Of a stretch of DNA of 64,000 nt, positions 12,517 through 25,287 are shown one piece after another; position 1 is the first letter of the stretch, and every line of letters begins with the position of its first letter. This DNA comes from Chlorops oryzae (lineage: Eukaryota; Arthropoda; Insecta; Diptera; Chloropidae), in NCBI GenBank assembly GCA_020466095.1, contig CM035808.1, positions 1,958,190 to 2,022,189 on the forward strand, given 5' to 3'. The position numbers and the translations under genes are program-made. The notes below the pieces were generated by a model. It had not been told where the DNA came from, searched no databases, and was given only the letters and a program-made list of their open reading frames with translations.

Positions 12517-13305
12517 CCCAACTGGCATTTTTCGAAATTTTTGATCAAAAGCGAGTCTTTTTTGAGTCGCCTACCTGATTAAAAAGATCAAATATGCGCT
12601 TCTTTTTCTGATCAAAAATGATACTTTTGTCAGGAGAATTTGGAACCCTAGCCGCGACTCTTCTTAGGGAGTCATAATTGATATCATTTGCGAGTCATTT
12701 TCGAGTCATATTTGTTACTATTTTCGAGTCTTCTACGACTCATATTTGCTATCATTTTGGAGTCTTCTCTGACTCGTATTTATAATCAATTGCTTTCCAA
12801 AAATAACAAAAAATAAAATTTGTTTTTAATCAATACACATTTTTTGTCTTTTCCGTGTATATGTTATGTTATATGTATTATTATAATAAATTCAACATTT
12901 TTTTTTTTTGCCGTATGTGGGATTTGAACCTAGGAACTCTCGTTTTCTAGTCCTGTGCTCACCCGTCGACACGAAGCTTTCCAAATCGAAAGTCATGGAT
13001 TTTTGTCGTTTATAACTTTAAAGTCAAATTCCATTCAATTCAATTTTGAGTCAATTTTTGAGTGAAATATAAGATAGCAACAATTTGAATGATCATATTT
13101 CAATCCCGTACGTGGTTAATTGGCGATTGCTCTTTATTTTGTTTTTGTATTTTGAATACCACTCACTTTTGAAACATATTGGAGAGTCGTTTTCGAGTCT
13201 TCTTTTAATCATGGATGTGATCAATCATTTTCTAATCATGAAGGAGGCTCGAAAAAGACTCGTAAATGAATCTTCTCATAAAACAGTCTTCCAAATGTTG
13301 GGTGG
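12517..13305. mobile_element. CCCAAC...GTTGGG MITE saturated with GAGTC, tRNA-like core
   Basis: Present in copy A and absent from copy B, where AGGAAATC|AGTTCATATAAAAGG marks the empty site. ATC flanks both sides; ends are CCCAACTGG and CAAATGTTGGGTGG. The interior has at least 13 GAGTC/GACTC words and a tRNA-like segment (12,905-12,972). Confidence 0.8.
12905..12972 (-). repeat. tRNA-like segment inside a MITE
   Basis: On the minus strand: GTGTCGACGGGTGAGCACAG, then TTCCTAGGTTCAAATCCCAC with a near-perfect B-box (GGTTCAAATCC). It is followed by an A-rich tract, like a SINE head and tail. Confidence 0.5.
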
Positions 13306-13405
13306 ATCATTTCATATAAAAGGAAAAATGTTTGTATTTCCTTTACTTCTCCCTATTTTGGTTTAGAAAAATGCTTTAATGTGGTCATAGCATATTGGAT
13401 CTGAA

Positions 13406-15164
13406 CAGTGGTGGATCCAGGATTGGAAAAGGGGGGGGGGGGGGGGGGGGGGTCCAAAACTTTTTGCTAGAGGCAGAAAAATAATTTTTGTTTATTTTAA
13501 ATACATTTAACAGCTTCATACAATTAATTTAAAAAAAATGTTTTTGTCCACTCTTTGGCCCATATTTATGTACGAGTATGAGTTGAAGTTTTGTGCTCTG
13601 AGATGCCATCAAAATGTACTCTGAGATATTCCAAATAATAGTTCCCAAAACACTCTAATCTATATACATTAAGGTGGGTGCCAAATATATGGAAAAAATT
13701 AAGTTTGTCCAATTCTGTCTGCCAGTGGCTCAAATGTTTGGTATTTATCAAAAACTTGCGTGTGCAAAATTATGAAGATTAAGCAAAATTTAGAGGTGGC
13801 GCAATGGCCTCAAAGATAGAAAATTTTTATTTTTCATCATTGAAATATCCATAACCGAAGAACTACTTTTCCTAGCTACACGCAATGTTCTTAGACCGAA
13901 AAAACATCCATTATCAATTCCAATTTTTTTTCAAAAGGGGCAACTTTTTCACCTTAGCCGTGAAACTCTATCTCAAAAATGAAATAGACTTACCATAGAA
14001 AAATTGGGAAACATTTTTCTCTTGTCCTCAACGGGGCCAATGCCAATCTGAGAAAGGCGATAATGATGCGGGACTTATTATTTCTCAGCAAGGAAACATT
14101 TTCGATTGCTTATCATACTGAGCTACTCTAATAGCTTAAGATAGCACACATTCAAAATTGTTCATATTTCATGTTGCTGAAATTTAACGAAAACAACATT
14201 GCTCAAAGCTTGCCTTCTAACATATGATGAAATACACAACAAGATATTGATGTACATAAAAAAATTTATTAAAATCATTGCAGCTTTTAATTAATTAATA
14301 AAAGAAATAGCACTACTTATATGAAAATAAATACGATTTAAGTGTTGGAGCATTTTAAGTAGCACAAATGTACAAAAAAAAATACCCTTAATAAGCTTGA
14401 AAAATATAAAGAAACATAAATAATGTAAGCCTGAGCTATTCGTCGGTCATTTTCGACGTTAAGACGACTAAAGTCTTACTTAAGAAGCACAATGAGACAA
14501 GAGCGTTTGAATGGTCTTCCATCCCTGAATATTCACGCGGGAATCGCACTCAGCGAACAAGAAATTCTGCGTGAATTCTTCTTAAAGCCTCGAAAATATA
14601 CAAATGTTTGAAAGTGCCTCGCTTCAGCATCATTGTTTTAAAATTTCAATAAAAATATAATTCGTGCCTTAAAACAACTAATGATTTTCTAATTGATTTA
14701 ACATTATTTCAAAATTTTTCACTGAAAAATAGTATACTGAGGCCCGATTTTACAATTTCACTAATTTTACGAATTTTAAAAAAGTACAAACAAAATATAT
14801 AGGCTTTTTCAAATATTGCCTGCCGAAAACAATTTTCGTGAGTTTTGGATAAAAATTGACTCTTAAACCGCTTGACACTTAAGGTGTTCTTAAGTCTTCA
14901 AGCTTCCTTAACTTAAGTATGTATATATTTAGTTAATTCTTGATGAAAAATTCATATTGCAAAAACAAAGGTTATGATATTCTCTTGCTAATGGCATGTT
15001 AAGTTCTTATCTTGAGTATCAGCGTTTTGAATTTATAGAAAAGATTCTTAAGGGGTTTGGAATTCGACCACTTTCCCCTAAGCAATTTCGGATTCCAAAA
15101 TTCCCAAGGGGGGGAGGGGGGGGGGGTGTCCGGACCCGATATACCCCCCGTGGATCCGCCACTG
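13406..15164. mobile_element. non-autonomous hAT element with perfect 8-bp TSD
   Basis: Ends CAGTGGTGGATCCA / TGGATCCGCCACTG, each followed inward by a long G/C run. Flanked by GATCTGAA on both sides (13,398-13,405 and 15,165-15,172). 1,759 bp, AT-rich interior with no transposase. The pre-insertion site is preserved in copy A. Confidence 0.92.
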
Positions 15165-15496
15165 GATCTGAACATTCGATTTCACCGTTGAAACACTGAA
15201 GTCTCAATAAAAACAATGTTTCACAAAATTCCTTTCTTTGAGGTGTAGTTTAAGGGCTTAAGGGCTGATCTTGACCGATTAGTTACGGAAAAATATAAAG
15301 TTTAGCGTGCTCACGGCATCAGTTTGATCGGCTTCATATTTATTCAACTTTGTACATAGAATTAAGCCAGTGATGTCCAAACTTCGAATTCCCAACCACA
15401 TGTGCAGCAATAGCAATAGCAAAAGTACAGTGTATATCAATCAATGCGAACAACGGTTGGGTGCATGCGTGCGTTCGTGTGTGTAACTCATAGCGA

Positions 15497-15797
15497 TATC
15501 TTATGATATGGGTATCGATAGCATATGCATAACTAATATGAGTAAGGTAACCACCACTAAATTTTTAATGTGCAAATTTTAACCCTAAATTGTAAAAAAT
15601 TGCGTTAGAAGCGGGAAGACATGTTAAAAAAATTTTTCAGTTTGAGAAATTCCCGAACCGGTGAACCGAACCGAAACCCCGGTTCAAGAAGCAGAAAACC
15701 CGGTTTTACGAACCAAACCAAAAGTTCAAACACGGTTCGAACCGCCGAACCGAACCCAACCGGGCAAGTTTTCGCCGGTTCACGTCCCTGCTAAAAA
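15497..15797. mobile_element. insertion saturated with GAACCG/CGGTTC
   Basis: Present only in copy B. At 15,650-15,785 GAACC or GGTTC occurs more than ten times (GAACCGGTGAACCGAACCGA and similar). The right end, CCGGTTCACGTCCCTG, resembles a hAT-type CAGGGACGTGAACCGG end; the left end is not clear. Confidence 0.5.
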
Positions 15798-15989
15798 CTT
15801 TGTGTGTCGATGACTCAGACGAAAGTCGAAACCCACTTTGAGTTGAAAGTGATTATACTTACTTACTTTCAAGACCTCTTCTTTTTATCTACCCCTAAGA
15901 AATTCCAGAGAAGAGACTGACATCATCTTAGCAGGAAATCAGTTCATATAAAAGGAAAAATGTATGTATTTCTTTTACTTCTCCCTATC

Positions 15990-17404
15990 GCTAAAGAAAA
16001 CCCTTAAATTTCTATGCTCAAATAAGTTCAAATTCCCATCAAAATATTAGAGAAACCAAATTTCCAACTCATGCGAAAATTATTTTGAATATTCAAGATA
16101 TCCAAACCCTAAAAGTCAGATTTAATCAACTGCGCTTTTCATTGTAATTGCTTCCATATATTTTCATGTATTGAATATTCACAAGAATTCCTGCCCTATT
16201 GGAAACCATGTTTATTTTACTTAATCGGCTTAGAGTTGACACCTTTAAAAAGGTCAAATATAATCAAAGAATATTTCGAAAATTCTGTCTCCTCATTTCG
16301 AATTTCAAAGAAGGTAGGTAGGTACATACTTAAAGCCAAAAGTGAATTGCAAACTTTTGACATAAAACTGGAAATGACTGACATTATATGACAATCATGG
16401 AGCGATGCACGATGGAGAAACCTGTTGAATAAAATGTTGCGAAATTCTCAGAAGACGACATACGAGCCCTCTGTGACGCTCAACAGATGGATGGGTGTCT
16501 TCTTCTAATTCTTCTTTGGCTTGACCATCTCATTATTAATCCATTTACACGGCTCCTTTTTTTTTTTTTTTGTGTTCCCACCACTTTTGTGTATTAAATT
16601 GCTTATTTAAATCCGGCCACAATAGCAAAATACATGTTAAGAAAATAAATTATTTCGTTGTCTTTTTCCTCATCTGTCCGCAAAATAATTTCAAAAATTT
16701 TTGCTTTTTTATAAACTGAATGAATGAATGAATATAAAAATAATGGTATTGATATATTGATTATGGCAAAAACAAAAAACCAGTTCAGACTTTGCAGAAT
16801 TGGTCGGTCATCCCTTCTTAAAATTAAAGAGATAATAATATAATATGCTTTCATGTGAACTCGGTGATGCCAGATTGGGGAATAAATCACATTTTTAGAC
16901 ATCTTGTCAATTTAATTTTTAACTATAAACCAATTTAAATACTCAAAAAGGATTTTTTGTTGACAATTTTCCAAAAGAAAACAGAAAAAAGGGGATTCAG
17001 GAAAAATATCTGAAGGAAAAATGTCACCAAAAGACTGGCAACACTGGCCGAACTGAGATTCGCGAATTTTGTTGATGCAAATCGGCAAACAATCCAACAG
17101 TTTTATTTGTCAATATTTCTTCTGCGAGGGAATGTATTTTTGAAAGCATTTTAAGCACATGTAAATGAGAAGATCCGTGCAAATATTAACATTAGTGATT
17201 GGCCAAAACTGTGGTGGTCAATAACCTTTTAAGACAAGTTTGAGGGATTTTTTTTTTTTTTTGAAATTTCGTTGACAAAAGATTGAAGATGATATATCGT
17301 AAATTTTGAACTTCCTCAATAATAAAAGAAACATTAAAAGTTATGTTTTAATTTAATTAGAACCGCTATTAAAATGAAGCCAAAATTCAATTATTCGTGG
17401 CGAC
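15990..17404. other. intergenic, no gene seen
   Basis: AT-rich, with a CTATTGGAAACCATG repeat end at about 16,196 and a T run at 16,558. No supported coding block. Confidence 0.4.
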
Positions 17405-17851
17405 TAGTGATGGAAGTCTGTTGATGAAGATTGATGAACGATATATCGAAATCGGAAATGGCGTCGAGCGCGAAGGAAGTGATAAGGAAAAATAATCAAT
17501 GATATTAGTCTTTCTGACAGCCAACATCCGGTCCAGTTCTATTAGCGGATGGTTAACTAGGAGGAGCATCTCTGCCATAAGGTAATTCTTACGAATTTCT
17601 CAATACATTTGCTATTTTCTTATGAAACAGATTTTCAGGTACCAAAATCAAGTTCAAAGGGATGCCGAAAAACGAAATATTAACATGCCGTCAGAGAAGA
17701 TTTAATAACAGAGTGCCTAAGTGCGACGGATTCCCGGCAAAGAAGAAAGTGATGAAAAATATTGTGAGGATCGGACTTTAGCTTTTCTTCGATCAGAAGC
17801 TAATGAATGATGTAAGTATATTGAAAATTCGATTAATTTTTGCCATCACTA
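17405..17851. mobile_element. TAGTGATGG...CCATCACTA element
   Basis: Short inverted ends TAGTGATGG / CCATCACTA, 447 bp, AT-rich margins and a GC-richer core. No convincing target duplication, so the hAT assignment is only by end type. Confidence 0.45.
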
Positions 17852-17877
17852 GTGATAGCTTCATTTGACATCATGAC

Positions 17878-19126
17878 CAGTGCCGGCCACCACTACATTT
17901 ACTAATTGCATTTGTATGCGTGCACATTACACAGCGAGAAACAGTTGTGAATGTTTTCATACAAAATTGCATACATTTTTCTGAGATTCCCGAAATATTT
18001 TGTTCTTTAGAACTGGGTATGTCCCTGGATCGATACATATGTCGCAAAAACTCCGTCCAAGAGGTAGGGATGGGTCATTTTGCAGCTTTTTCAGCTCATC
18101 TTGAGCTCTTTTATCTTGAAAATTTTCAGTGCAGAGCAGAGAATTATTGTACAAATCAATGATGTGCTGAATTTATATAAATATTATATAATAAATTAAC
18201 TGAATGTTAAGAACACGATGAAAAAATTCCTGAAGTATAAAAAATTCATTTTCTTGAAAGTGTAACAAGGCTGAAAAAATTTACGTTCTCATCTAGCCTC
18301 ATCCGATGCAGCTCCGTCTCGCTTCACGTTTTCCACTCAACCATATATTACTATATGTGGCGCTCCCAACAACAACCGAATTAGTGATGCTAGAATGTTT
18401 TGAGTACTCACTCAATTTTGTAACTAAGCATTCTTGCGTTGAAATTTTTTAATGTTTTCTTTTTAGTATACAACCTTTTAGGTTTTTGATGAAAGATTAT
18501 GCAATGCTGTGCCCTTTTCAAGAGAGGAGTTCAAAAAAGAAGTAGTTTTTGTATTCATTTTAGCATGATTTGTTATAAGTACTTGAGCCATTAGTTTGGT
18601 ATCGAGCTAGAATTTTTTCTACATCACTGAAAAGTTCATATCAGCTGTTCTGTTTTGTAAACAAACATTCGGTCATATTCGAAGCATGAGTGCTTTTCTT
18701 AAGCGTTGTTGAAGAACAAAAGAAAAATTTCACGTAAAGATTTTTGATATTATATAAAAACCATATTTTAGTCGAAAAAAATGAGTTTTAACAAAAAATA
18801 TTTGACGAACACTTATACATGTATATGAGTTATACCAAACATTTTGGTACATGTTACAAGATTTGAAAAGATTTGTTAGACCGGACCCGGAATTTCTCGG
18901 GGGCGTGCTACGTTTTTGATTTTGCCATAAGAATGCATGCAACGGGGGCCTACTTCAACTCAACAAGCATAGTTGTTGTAGAGTGCCACATATAGTAATA
19001 TACGCACTCAACTGAACGAATTTTCGGCTCTCAGCTTTGCTTCTTGCTTCATTTGAGCGCAATTTTGTGCACATAACGAGTGTTTACGCTCTTTTTGCTT
19101 CTAGCTTGCTTCCGTGGCCGGCACTG
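17878..19126. mobile_element. CAGTGCCGGCCAC hAT MITE, interrupted
   Basis: Ends CAGTGCCGGCCAC / GTGGCCGGCACTG with perfect 8-bp TSD ATCATGAC. A second copy lies at 33,432-34,009. The sequence between 18,341 and 19,004 is a later insertion; without it and its duplicated CACTCAA the two copies align along their length. Confidence 0.92.
18341..19004. mobile_element. CATATATTACTATATGTGGC element with 7-bp TSD
   Basis: Inverted ends CCATATATTACTATATGTGG / CCACATATAGTAATATACG, flanked by CACTCAA on both sides (18,334-18,340 and 19,005-19,011). 664 bp. Related by its ends to the 235-bp element at 32,803, which also has a 7-bp duplication. Confidence 0.85.
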
Positions 19127-20838
19127 ATCATGACTGAAAACAAAAAAAAAAAAACAAATTGTGAGCGGTTCCTTTCCACGCTTAATTATTGTGCAAATAA
19201 CAAATTTTCGGGAGGTCTCATCAAAAGCATTATTTTCTCATCTTAATAGGTCGTTTCTATCTCGACACGCCCGCTTAATAATTGAACAAGAATCCGCCTA
19301 CCTACATACATACTTTCATAACTGGCAGTTATCTAAACAACCTTCCTTTTTTTCAATTTTATTCAAATTATTACTTCAGCATCCCGGAAGAAACGCAGAG
19401 CTGCCTTAAATCAAGCGTAATGTCTACAGCATTGAGGCGGTTCTAAGTCAACGAAATTGTCCGCAGTGAGTACCTATGTATGTTTGTATGTATGAATGTG
19501 AGAAGAATCTTTGGTCGAACTATTACGCGAAATTAAGTAAATATTTAAAGTAAACAGAATTTGTGTAGCTGATGATATTCCACTTCAAATTAATGAAGGT
19601 GATTTTTTTTTCCATTCGAATTGGAATTGTCCGAAAGTTGTGAGGCAATTAACATAGTAACAAAATCGGAGTTTTATTTTCGGCTTTTCAATTGCGAATA
19701 ATTTTGGTCTTTATGTGTATCCGGTTTCGTAGTCTTCATGCTTCGCAGGGTTTCGATGAGAAGTGAAACATTTTTAAGGGTGTTAAACATTGACTTCGAT
19801 TCGAGTGTACATATTTACAAATGTTCTTTAGACCCTTCGCGATGACTTGCGAATTTATGTATATACCTATAAAACGTTCTAGAACAAATCGAACGGGATT
19901 TTTTTTTCATTGAATTTAAACATTTGAATGAGACCGAACCTTGAAATAAAATATAAAGAGCGCTGATATTGATGAAGATGAAATTCTACGAACTTATTTC
20001 AATTATTACACTAGCTTACAAAAAAAAAAAAAAAATTAGCATCGCTGAAACATCGCTGATCACGAAAATGGCATGCGTTTAAGTGTTTTTCCTAAGACTA
20101 CCCTGCAGTCAGTGGAGCCACCACAACACTAGCGATTTCGCCCGTCCCTGGTGGCGGTGATCGGTCCCTCTGCTATCCAAAACGCTATCGACTTTACTGT
20201 GTTTGTGTCATTGACGGGGACGGGTCATCCTTCTATGCGCCATCTTTAACCAGTCATTTCGCTAGCGAAAAAGGGCAGGAAAATGGCCTAGCACCAGCGA
20301 CTGACTTTTTGAAAAAGACATTTTTATTCTATTTAACTATAGTTTTTGAGATAATACAGGTATATATATATATATATTTGTGATTGTTTAACCCGGCTCT
20401 ATTTCCAAAAATATAGTCCGCTTAGTCAACATAATGTGAAAGCTGAGTTGGTAGCACACCTTTTCAACGAATTTTACTCAACAAATGCACAACAGTTGAG
20501 TCTGCTGAATGCACCCGTTCAATTTTTCACCTAAAAGTGTAGGAACTTTCTGCCGCAGGTCACTTGCCTGTGCTGTCCCCAAATCGTTCTCTTCAAGAAA
20601 GTTTTTCTCCTAATCAGAATCTGGACTTCTTTCCATTAATCCCATAATGCGGCGATTGATTTTGCCAAAATCCTTAATTAAATCCTGAACTGATTGCTCC
20701 ACACTATCGATAAGTCTAAATGTATCTATGAAAGTGGGCGGAGTGGGCGCGGTTGCAATATCAAATGTTTTTAAATTTAACTTTTATAAATACCCTCAGT
20801 ATGCAGTAGGAATGTTTAAAAAGTTTTGAGCAGAAAAC
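19127..20838. other. intergenic, no gene seen
   Basis: Contains short TATA and TATG microsatellites (about 19,480 and 20,362). There is a GC-richer patch at 20,095-20,300 of unknown nature. Confidence 0.4.
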
Positions 20839-21620
20839 CAGTGCTGCCCAACACGACACTTTTTAACAAATTTTCAAATTTTTCAATTTTCAAATTTTTC
20901 AAATTTTTCACATGTAATTATGTGTGCTCGAGTGGGTCAAATACACTGAAAAAAAATAAAGTGTAAAGTAGAAATAAACTATGAAATTTACATAATGCCT
21001 TCATATTTCTTTTGCCTCTTTTTTAGTTAGTACCATATGAACCATTGAGTTTGGTAAAATTTTCTGCATAGTCTCCCTCATTTTTACCGTGTTCGAATGG
21101 AGCTGCTGGTTCGCACGTTTTCAAAGCCAATTGAGAGAATTTGCTCATTTACAAAGACGCTGTGCTGTGTATGAAAAACATAAAAAAAGCAATATCAACC
21201 CTGCAGGAAGCCTGTCGCTATATGGCCCCATGTCTATATTGACGTCAATATAGACAAGAGAACTAGTTCCAACGTCAACAGTATTTATAGGCCGTGTCAT
21301 TAAAGAAACTGTACTGTCAAGAGGTATAGTTCATCTTTATTGACCATGTCAACAACGTGTCTTCTTATAAAAACGAAAGAGTACTCCTTTTTGTCTACAT
21401 AATAGTACCGACGTCAATAGTTCGTCAATAGTTTTTCGGTCTTCTGTTGACATTCAATGACAACTCAATGTTAAATGTCTATAGCGCAAAGCATTGCGAC
21501 GGGTATAACTGGTCATTAGTACTGTTGACGCAGTCAGTAGGGAAAGAGTATAGATTCACTATTGAAATTTCCTGCAGGGATATCATATAATATTAAAGAA
21601 TATTATGCTGGGCAGCACTG
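20839..21620. mobile_element. CAGTGCTGCCCA hAT-like element carrying a nested MITE
   Basis: Ends CAGTGCTGCCCAACA / TGCTGGGCAGCACTG. Flanks CAGAAAAC and TAATAAAC match at 5 of 8 positions, so an old 8-bp duplication is possible. The interior includes a TTTTTCAAA short repeat and the complete CCCTGCAGG element at 21,199. Confidence 0.7.
21199..21579. mobile_element. CCCTGCAGGAA MITE saturated with GTCAA/TTGAC
   Basis: Ends CCCTGCAGGAA / TTTCCTGCAGGG; ATATCA appears on both sides. 381 bp with about ten GTCAA or TTGAC words, including GACGTCAATA. A second copy, inverted, lies at 32,356-32,724. Confidence 0.85.
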
Positions 21621-22858
21621 TAATAAACTCATTCAAAACGCTGTCAAATTTTTTTTTTCAGTTTTAATTTTCGAAGAAATTTGATGGCAAACGACATAAC
21701 AAATTTTATAAGCAGCCGTCAAAATTTTCAAACGATTTAATGATTAAAATTTTCATTTAATTTTCATTACTAAGCTGCGTACTGAGGGTTAACAAAAAAA
21801 AATTTTGATAGCTATTATTTTTAATTAAATATAAAAACATACAGAGATGAGTTCAGCTGTTGTAAGAGACTAAAATTCAAAACTTAATGAACTAAGAGAG
21901 TTGTTAGCTGACACATTATTCATAATAATGACTGAATTATATATTTTCATTGTAACTTTGGCTCATAAATCGTATCATTATGTCTGAAACAAGTCGAAAT
22001 GCATTTTTACAGGGTGTGTTTTGTTTCGCTGGTGTTTTGTGTCATCTTCTTGAGGTTTTGTTTTTTTTTGTTTTTTGTATGGTTTGACCTTAGATGTGGA
22101 TTTCTGAATTCGGTCTACTGTGCATGCAAGTGTGAGTGTGTGGTTGTATGAGGAGTGTGCGTGCATGCGGTCAAGATCGAGCTATTGAGCTTGTAACCAA
22201 TGACGAAATCTATCTATAACTAGTAAAGTTTATTTGTTGTGATTTAAATGACCAGAATGCTTCGGATTTCGAATTCATTATTAAAATCTTCTGGTTTTTT
22301 TTGTTTTTTTTCTTTTGTTTTTTGGTCTTTAAATTTCTTAAATGCAATTTAAAACACGTTTTCAACATGCATATTGTTCTCAAATTCTTTAAACTGCATT
22401 TCCATAAGCCAAAGAAACCTTGTAATGTATGGACCGATTATTTCAGCTTTACTTAAATTCGAAGGTTATTGAAAAAAAGGTAAATGAGAAACATTTAAAT
22501 ACGATTTGTTTTTATTGAATGTGATAAAATGATTCGATTGTGTAGTCGCGGGATAAATAAAATAAAAGTAGCTAAAAAGTATTTTTCAAAAAAAAACCGT
22601 AGGATTTTATTACAAATCTCGGTTCTAATTGGGCGATCAGACAATAAACATCAAAAAAGTTAACGTCAAAATTTAAAATATGATTTTGATTTAAAAAACT
22701 GATTCTGATGTCAAAAATCTGACCAAGATTCGTAACAGTTATTTAACTAGTTACATACCCGATACGGGTACCAGATATGTTGCGGTATTTTCTCCGTTAC
22801 GCGCTTATGGGTAAAAGGAGATTTATACGGGACAATTGTACCGCATACTGCGTCCTTA
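21621..22858. other. intergenic, no gene seen
   Basis: AT-rich with T/G-rich runs. No coding block or delimited repeat found. Confidence 0.4.
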
Positions 22859-23302
22859 CCCTGTAGAAAGCTGTTAAGCAATTTGCCTAAAAGAACTAGT
22901 ACTTTTACCAGTACTAAAAGAACTAGTGCAATGTGTGGGTAAGTTTGCACCATAACTATACTAGTGATCAGTGGAGGCGTTATAAATTGATAATAAATAC
23001 ACAATCGAATGGTTTTCTTTTATTATAAATATTTATTTCCATTTTGTACTGAAAAAAAATCCGCGATTCTGTAAACTTTTTCCCGTAAACATCACTAGTA
23101 TTTAACTGGTGCAAAGTTACCCAATAGAATCGAAAAGTATTCGAATAATTCTGGTGCATACTGTACTAGTGCTTTCCTGTACAGATGTTATACTGATTTT
23201 CGATAGAATTTTATATGGACAGGGGTATAGAAAAGAACTAGTACTAGGTGGCTTTTGCACTAGTAAAGTACTAGTACGACACTAGTTCTAATTCCTACAG
23301 GG
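22859..23302. mobile_element. CCCTGTAG MITE saturated with ACTAGT, TA duplication
   Basis: Ends CCCTGTAG(AAA) / (TTC)CTACAGGG, TA on each side. 444 bp; ACTAGT appears about nine times, mostly in the outer thirds (AACTAGTACT, GTACTAGTACG). No open reading frame of note. Confidence 0.85.
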
Positions 23303-23486
23303 TAATTAAACTACGACACCTAATTGATGTATAAACATCAGAAACGTACTGGAATGAGTAAATCAGTGGGTACATTATTGAGTGATTACTTTTTCGAATT
23401 TACTCCTTAATACATTTTTGTAAAATTATTTCTAATAATGAGTCTCTCTTTGGCTTATCCCAATGCATCATTATATGTATAAAATA

Positions 23487-24116
23487 CACAGAAAAACTGG
23501 CTACGAAAAATTCCAATTAATGGAGTTTGTTAAACTCGATTCATCGGTTTTTTAATTGTCCCAATTAAAAATTTCAAACAAATCACGAAATTCGGGAAAA
23601 GTTCGTAATGTTAAATTTTGAAAAAAAAATTTGGTTGATTATTTTGTTGTATTAAATACCAAAAGTATTAACACTTGACAAAATATTAGCTTGAAATTTT
23701 TGAAAGTGCATTTAAATATTTTTTCTATAATTCTCATTAGCTTAATGCGGACTTACATACAAGAAGAGACAAAATAATCAAAAATTAACTCACATATGTT
23801 TATGATGTTATAATGTATAATTATCTTCCCTAAACTGACTTTGCAGACTCAAATTTTTATTATGGAATATGTAGATGAGGCATTTTTTCCTTTTTTATTT
23901 ATTTTAAATAATTGGTTGATTTTTATTAATACCTTTGGTTTTTGATATTACAAATCGGTGTTTGAAAATTTTTGTTGAGTGTTAATACTTCGAATAAATA
24001 TTTCCAATTAAACGATTTGTTAATATAACAAAAAGTGTGATAGGCTGAGATTTAACAACAAATTTGTTATATTGATTAAAAACTTAGTTGAATTTTCGCA
24101 CAAAAGTCTTTCTGTG
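23487..24116. mobile_element. CACAGAAA MITE with TA duplication
   Basis: Ends CACAGAAAAAC / GTCTTTCTGTG flanked by TA. 630 bp. Long subterminal symmetry (TTGGTTGATTATTTTG... and its mirror). An interrupted second copy lies in the opposite orientation inside a Rab3-GEF intron (39,870-41,470) and shows the empty sites of two later insertions. Confidence 0.85.
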
Positions 24117-24354
24117 TATATGTAAGTAAAAGAATCTGAACCGGTTACTTATCGTGAAAATTCAATACTACAAAATTTTTTTATAGAACATTCATAGGTG
24201 TTGGTAACGGCAACATTTGCTCATATGTATGTATGTGTTAGTGAGGTTTCGGTGGCAGTTTCTTGCTGGGCACACTTGTTGGCGTCATTATTTCCTTAAT
24301 CGTTAAATGTGTAAATCCGCCTTAACGTTCTGCACTTCGAAATTCGTCTTTAAT

Positions 24355-24516
24355 TCCATGTTTCCAATAACGCAGCAATTCCTCCAAATATTCAACACAT
24401 GCAAATATATGGAACCAGTTACAATCAAAAGCGCAGTTCATTAAAATTAGTTCCATATGTTTGCATATGTTGAATATTCAAGCGCAGGCCATCCCGCACT
24501 ATTGGAAACCAGGCAT
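24355..24516. repeat. dispersed palindromic MITE, ATTGGAAACCAGGCAT ends
   Basis: Left end TGTTTCCAATAACGCAG, right end CTATTGGAAACCAGGCAT; the middle is a palindrome around CATGCAAATATATGGAAC and its reverse complement. Other copies or fragments lie at about 2,005-2,143, 16,105-16,208, 34,080-34,140, 43,128-43,262, 53,346-53,394 and 59,235-59,330. Confidence 0.7.
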
Positions 24517-25204
24517 TATATTTCAATTTAAAGTGGAATTAGTTTTCGTCTTGTTTGTTCTCTGGGCAATTAGATTTCATTTTATGATTGCGGATAATAA
24601 AAGCGCTCCATCGCTTACGAATGGTTTGTGGAATAATTGCGAGCAGTTCAAACATGCAGGCGGCCTTTTTTCGCGCGATTAGATCGCCTCTGTTGAACGA
24701 ACTCTGCCAAGGTCATTCAGAAGCAGATGTCAATATCCATTATTTTCAAATTTGCGCATCTTTTGTCACTTCATTTCGTCGCTGATTTGTATCAAATTGC
24801 TCGAACACGTTCGCTCATTGTTTTCGCAAATAAATATTTAAGTTTTTTCTTAATTTTTTTTTTAGAGAAAATATAATTTTTAATCTTGCTTGCCATGTCA
24901 GTCGGTTTGTATTTACATACATAGTGAAGAGAATCACTAGGAAGTGCTGCAGTAAGTCAAGCCAAAACAATTTCAATTTTTATGGACAATGAATTAATTT
25001 GTTAATTAAATTAGCAAGAATTATTGTATTCTATATTTAAATTTTGTCGTGTGCTTACGAAAAGAGGAGTTTTTTTTAAAACTCATCATTATATTTTCTT
25101 CTTTTTAAAATGTCTCGTCACGAAATTAACATCGTTTAAATAAACGGAAAGAATGCTCGGCAAAAAAGTTAGCATATTTATAAGGCTCCGTGTTTGAATG
25201 TAAA

Positions 25205-25287
25205 CTTCATTGAGGCAGGTAGACCCCATTTTACGGGTCACAGACTTGACATCCCCGTCTTTCCTGAGTCGCACTGCTAACCCATTG
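25205..25287. repeat. dispersed repeat, GAGACCCCAT..GGGTCAC family
   Basis: AGACCCCATTTTACGGGTCAC, GACTTGACATCCCCG and CTTTCCTGAGTCG match the stretch at 58,903-58,985 over about 80 nt. Probably the end of an unrecognised retroelement or SINE. Confidence 0.6.

Larger units (their letters stand above)
11875..13355. repeat. tandem segmental duplication, copy A
   Basis: Starts TTTTGGTTTA...AATGCTTTAATGTGGTCATA and runs to TTACTTCTCCCTAT, directly abutting copy B, which starts with the same words. It keeps the uninterrupted GATCTGAA site (11,917-11,924) where copy B carries a hAT element, but itself carries a MITE that copy B lacks. Confidence 0.9.
13356..15989. repeat. tandem segmental duplication, copy B
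   Basis: Aligned with copy A through AACACTGAAGTCTCAATAAA, GGCATCAGTTTGATCGGCTT and similar shared stretches. Lengthened by a 1,759-bp hAT element and by an insertion at about 15,497-15,797; it lacks the MITE of copy A. Confidence 0.9.
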
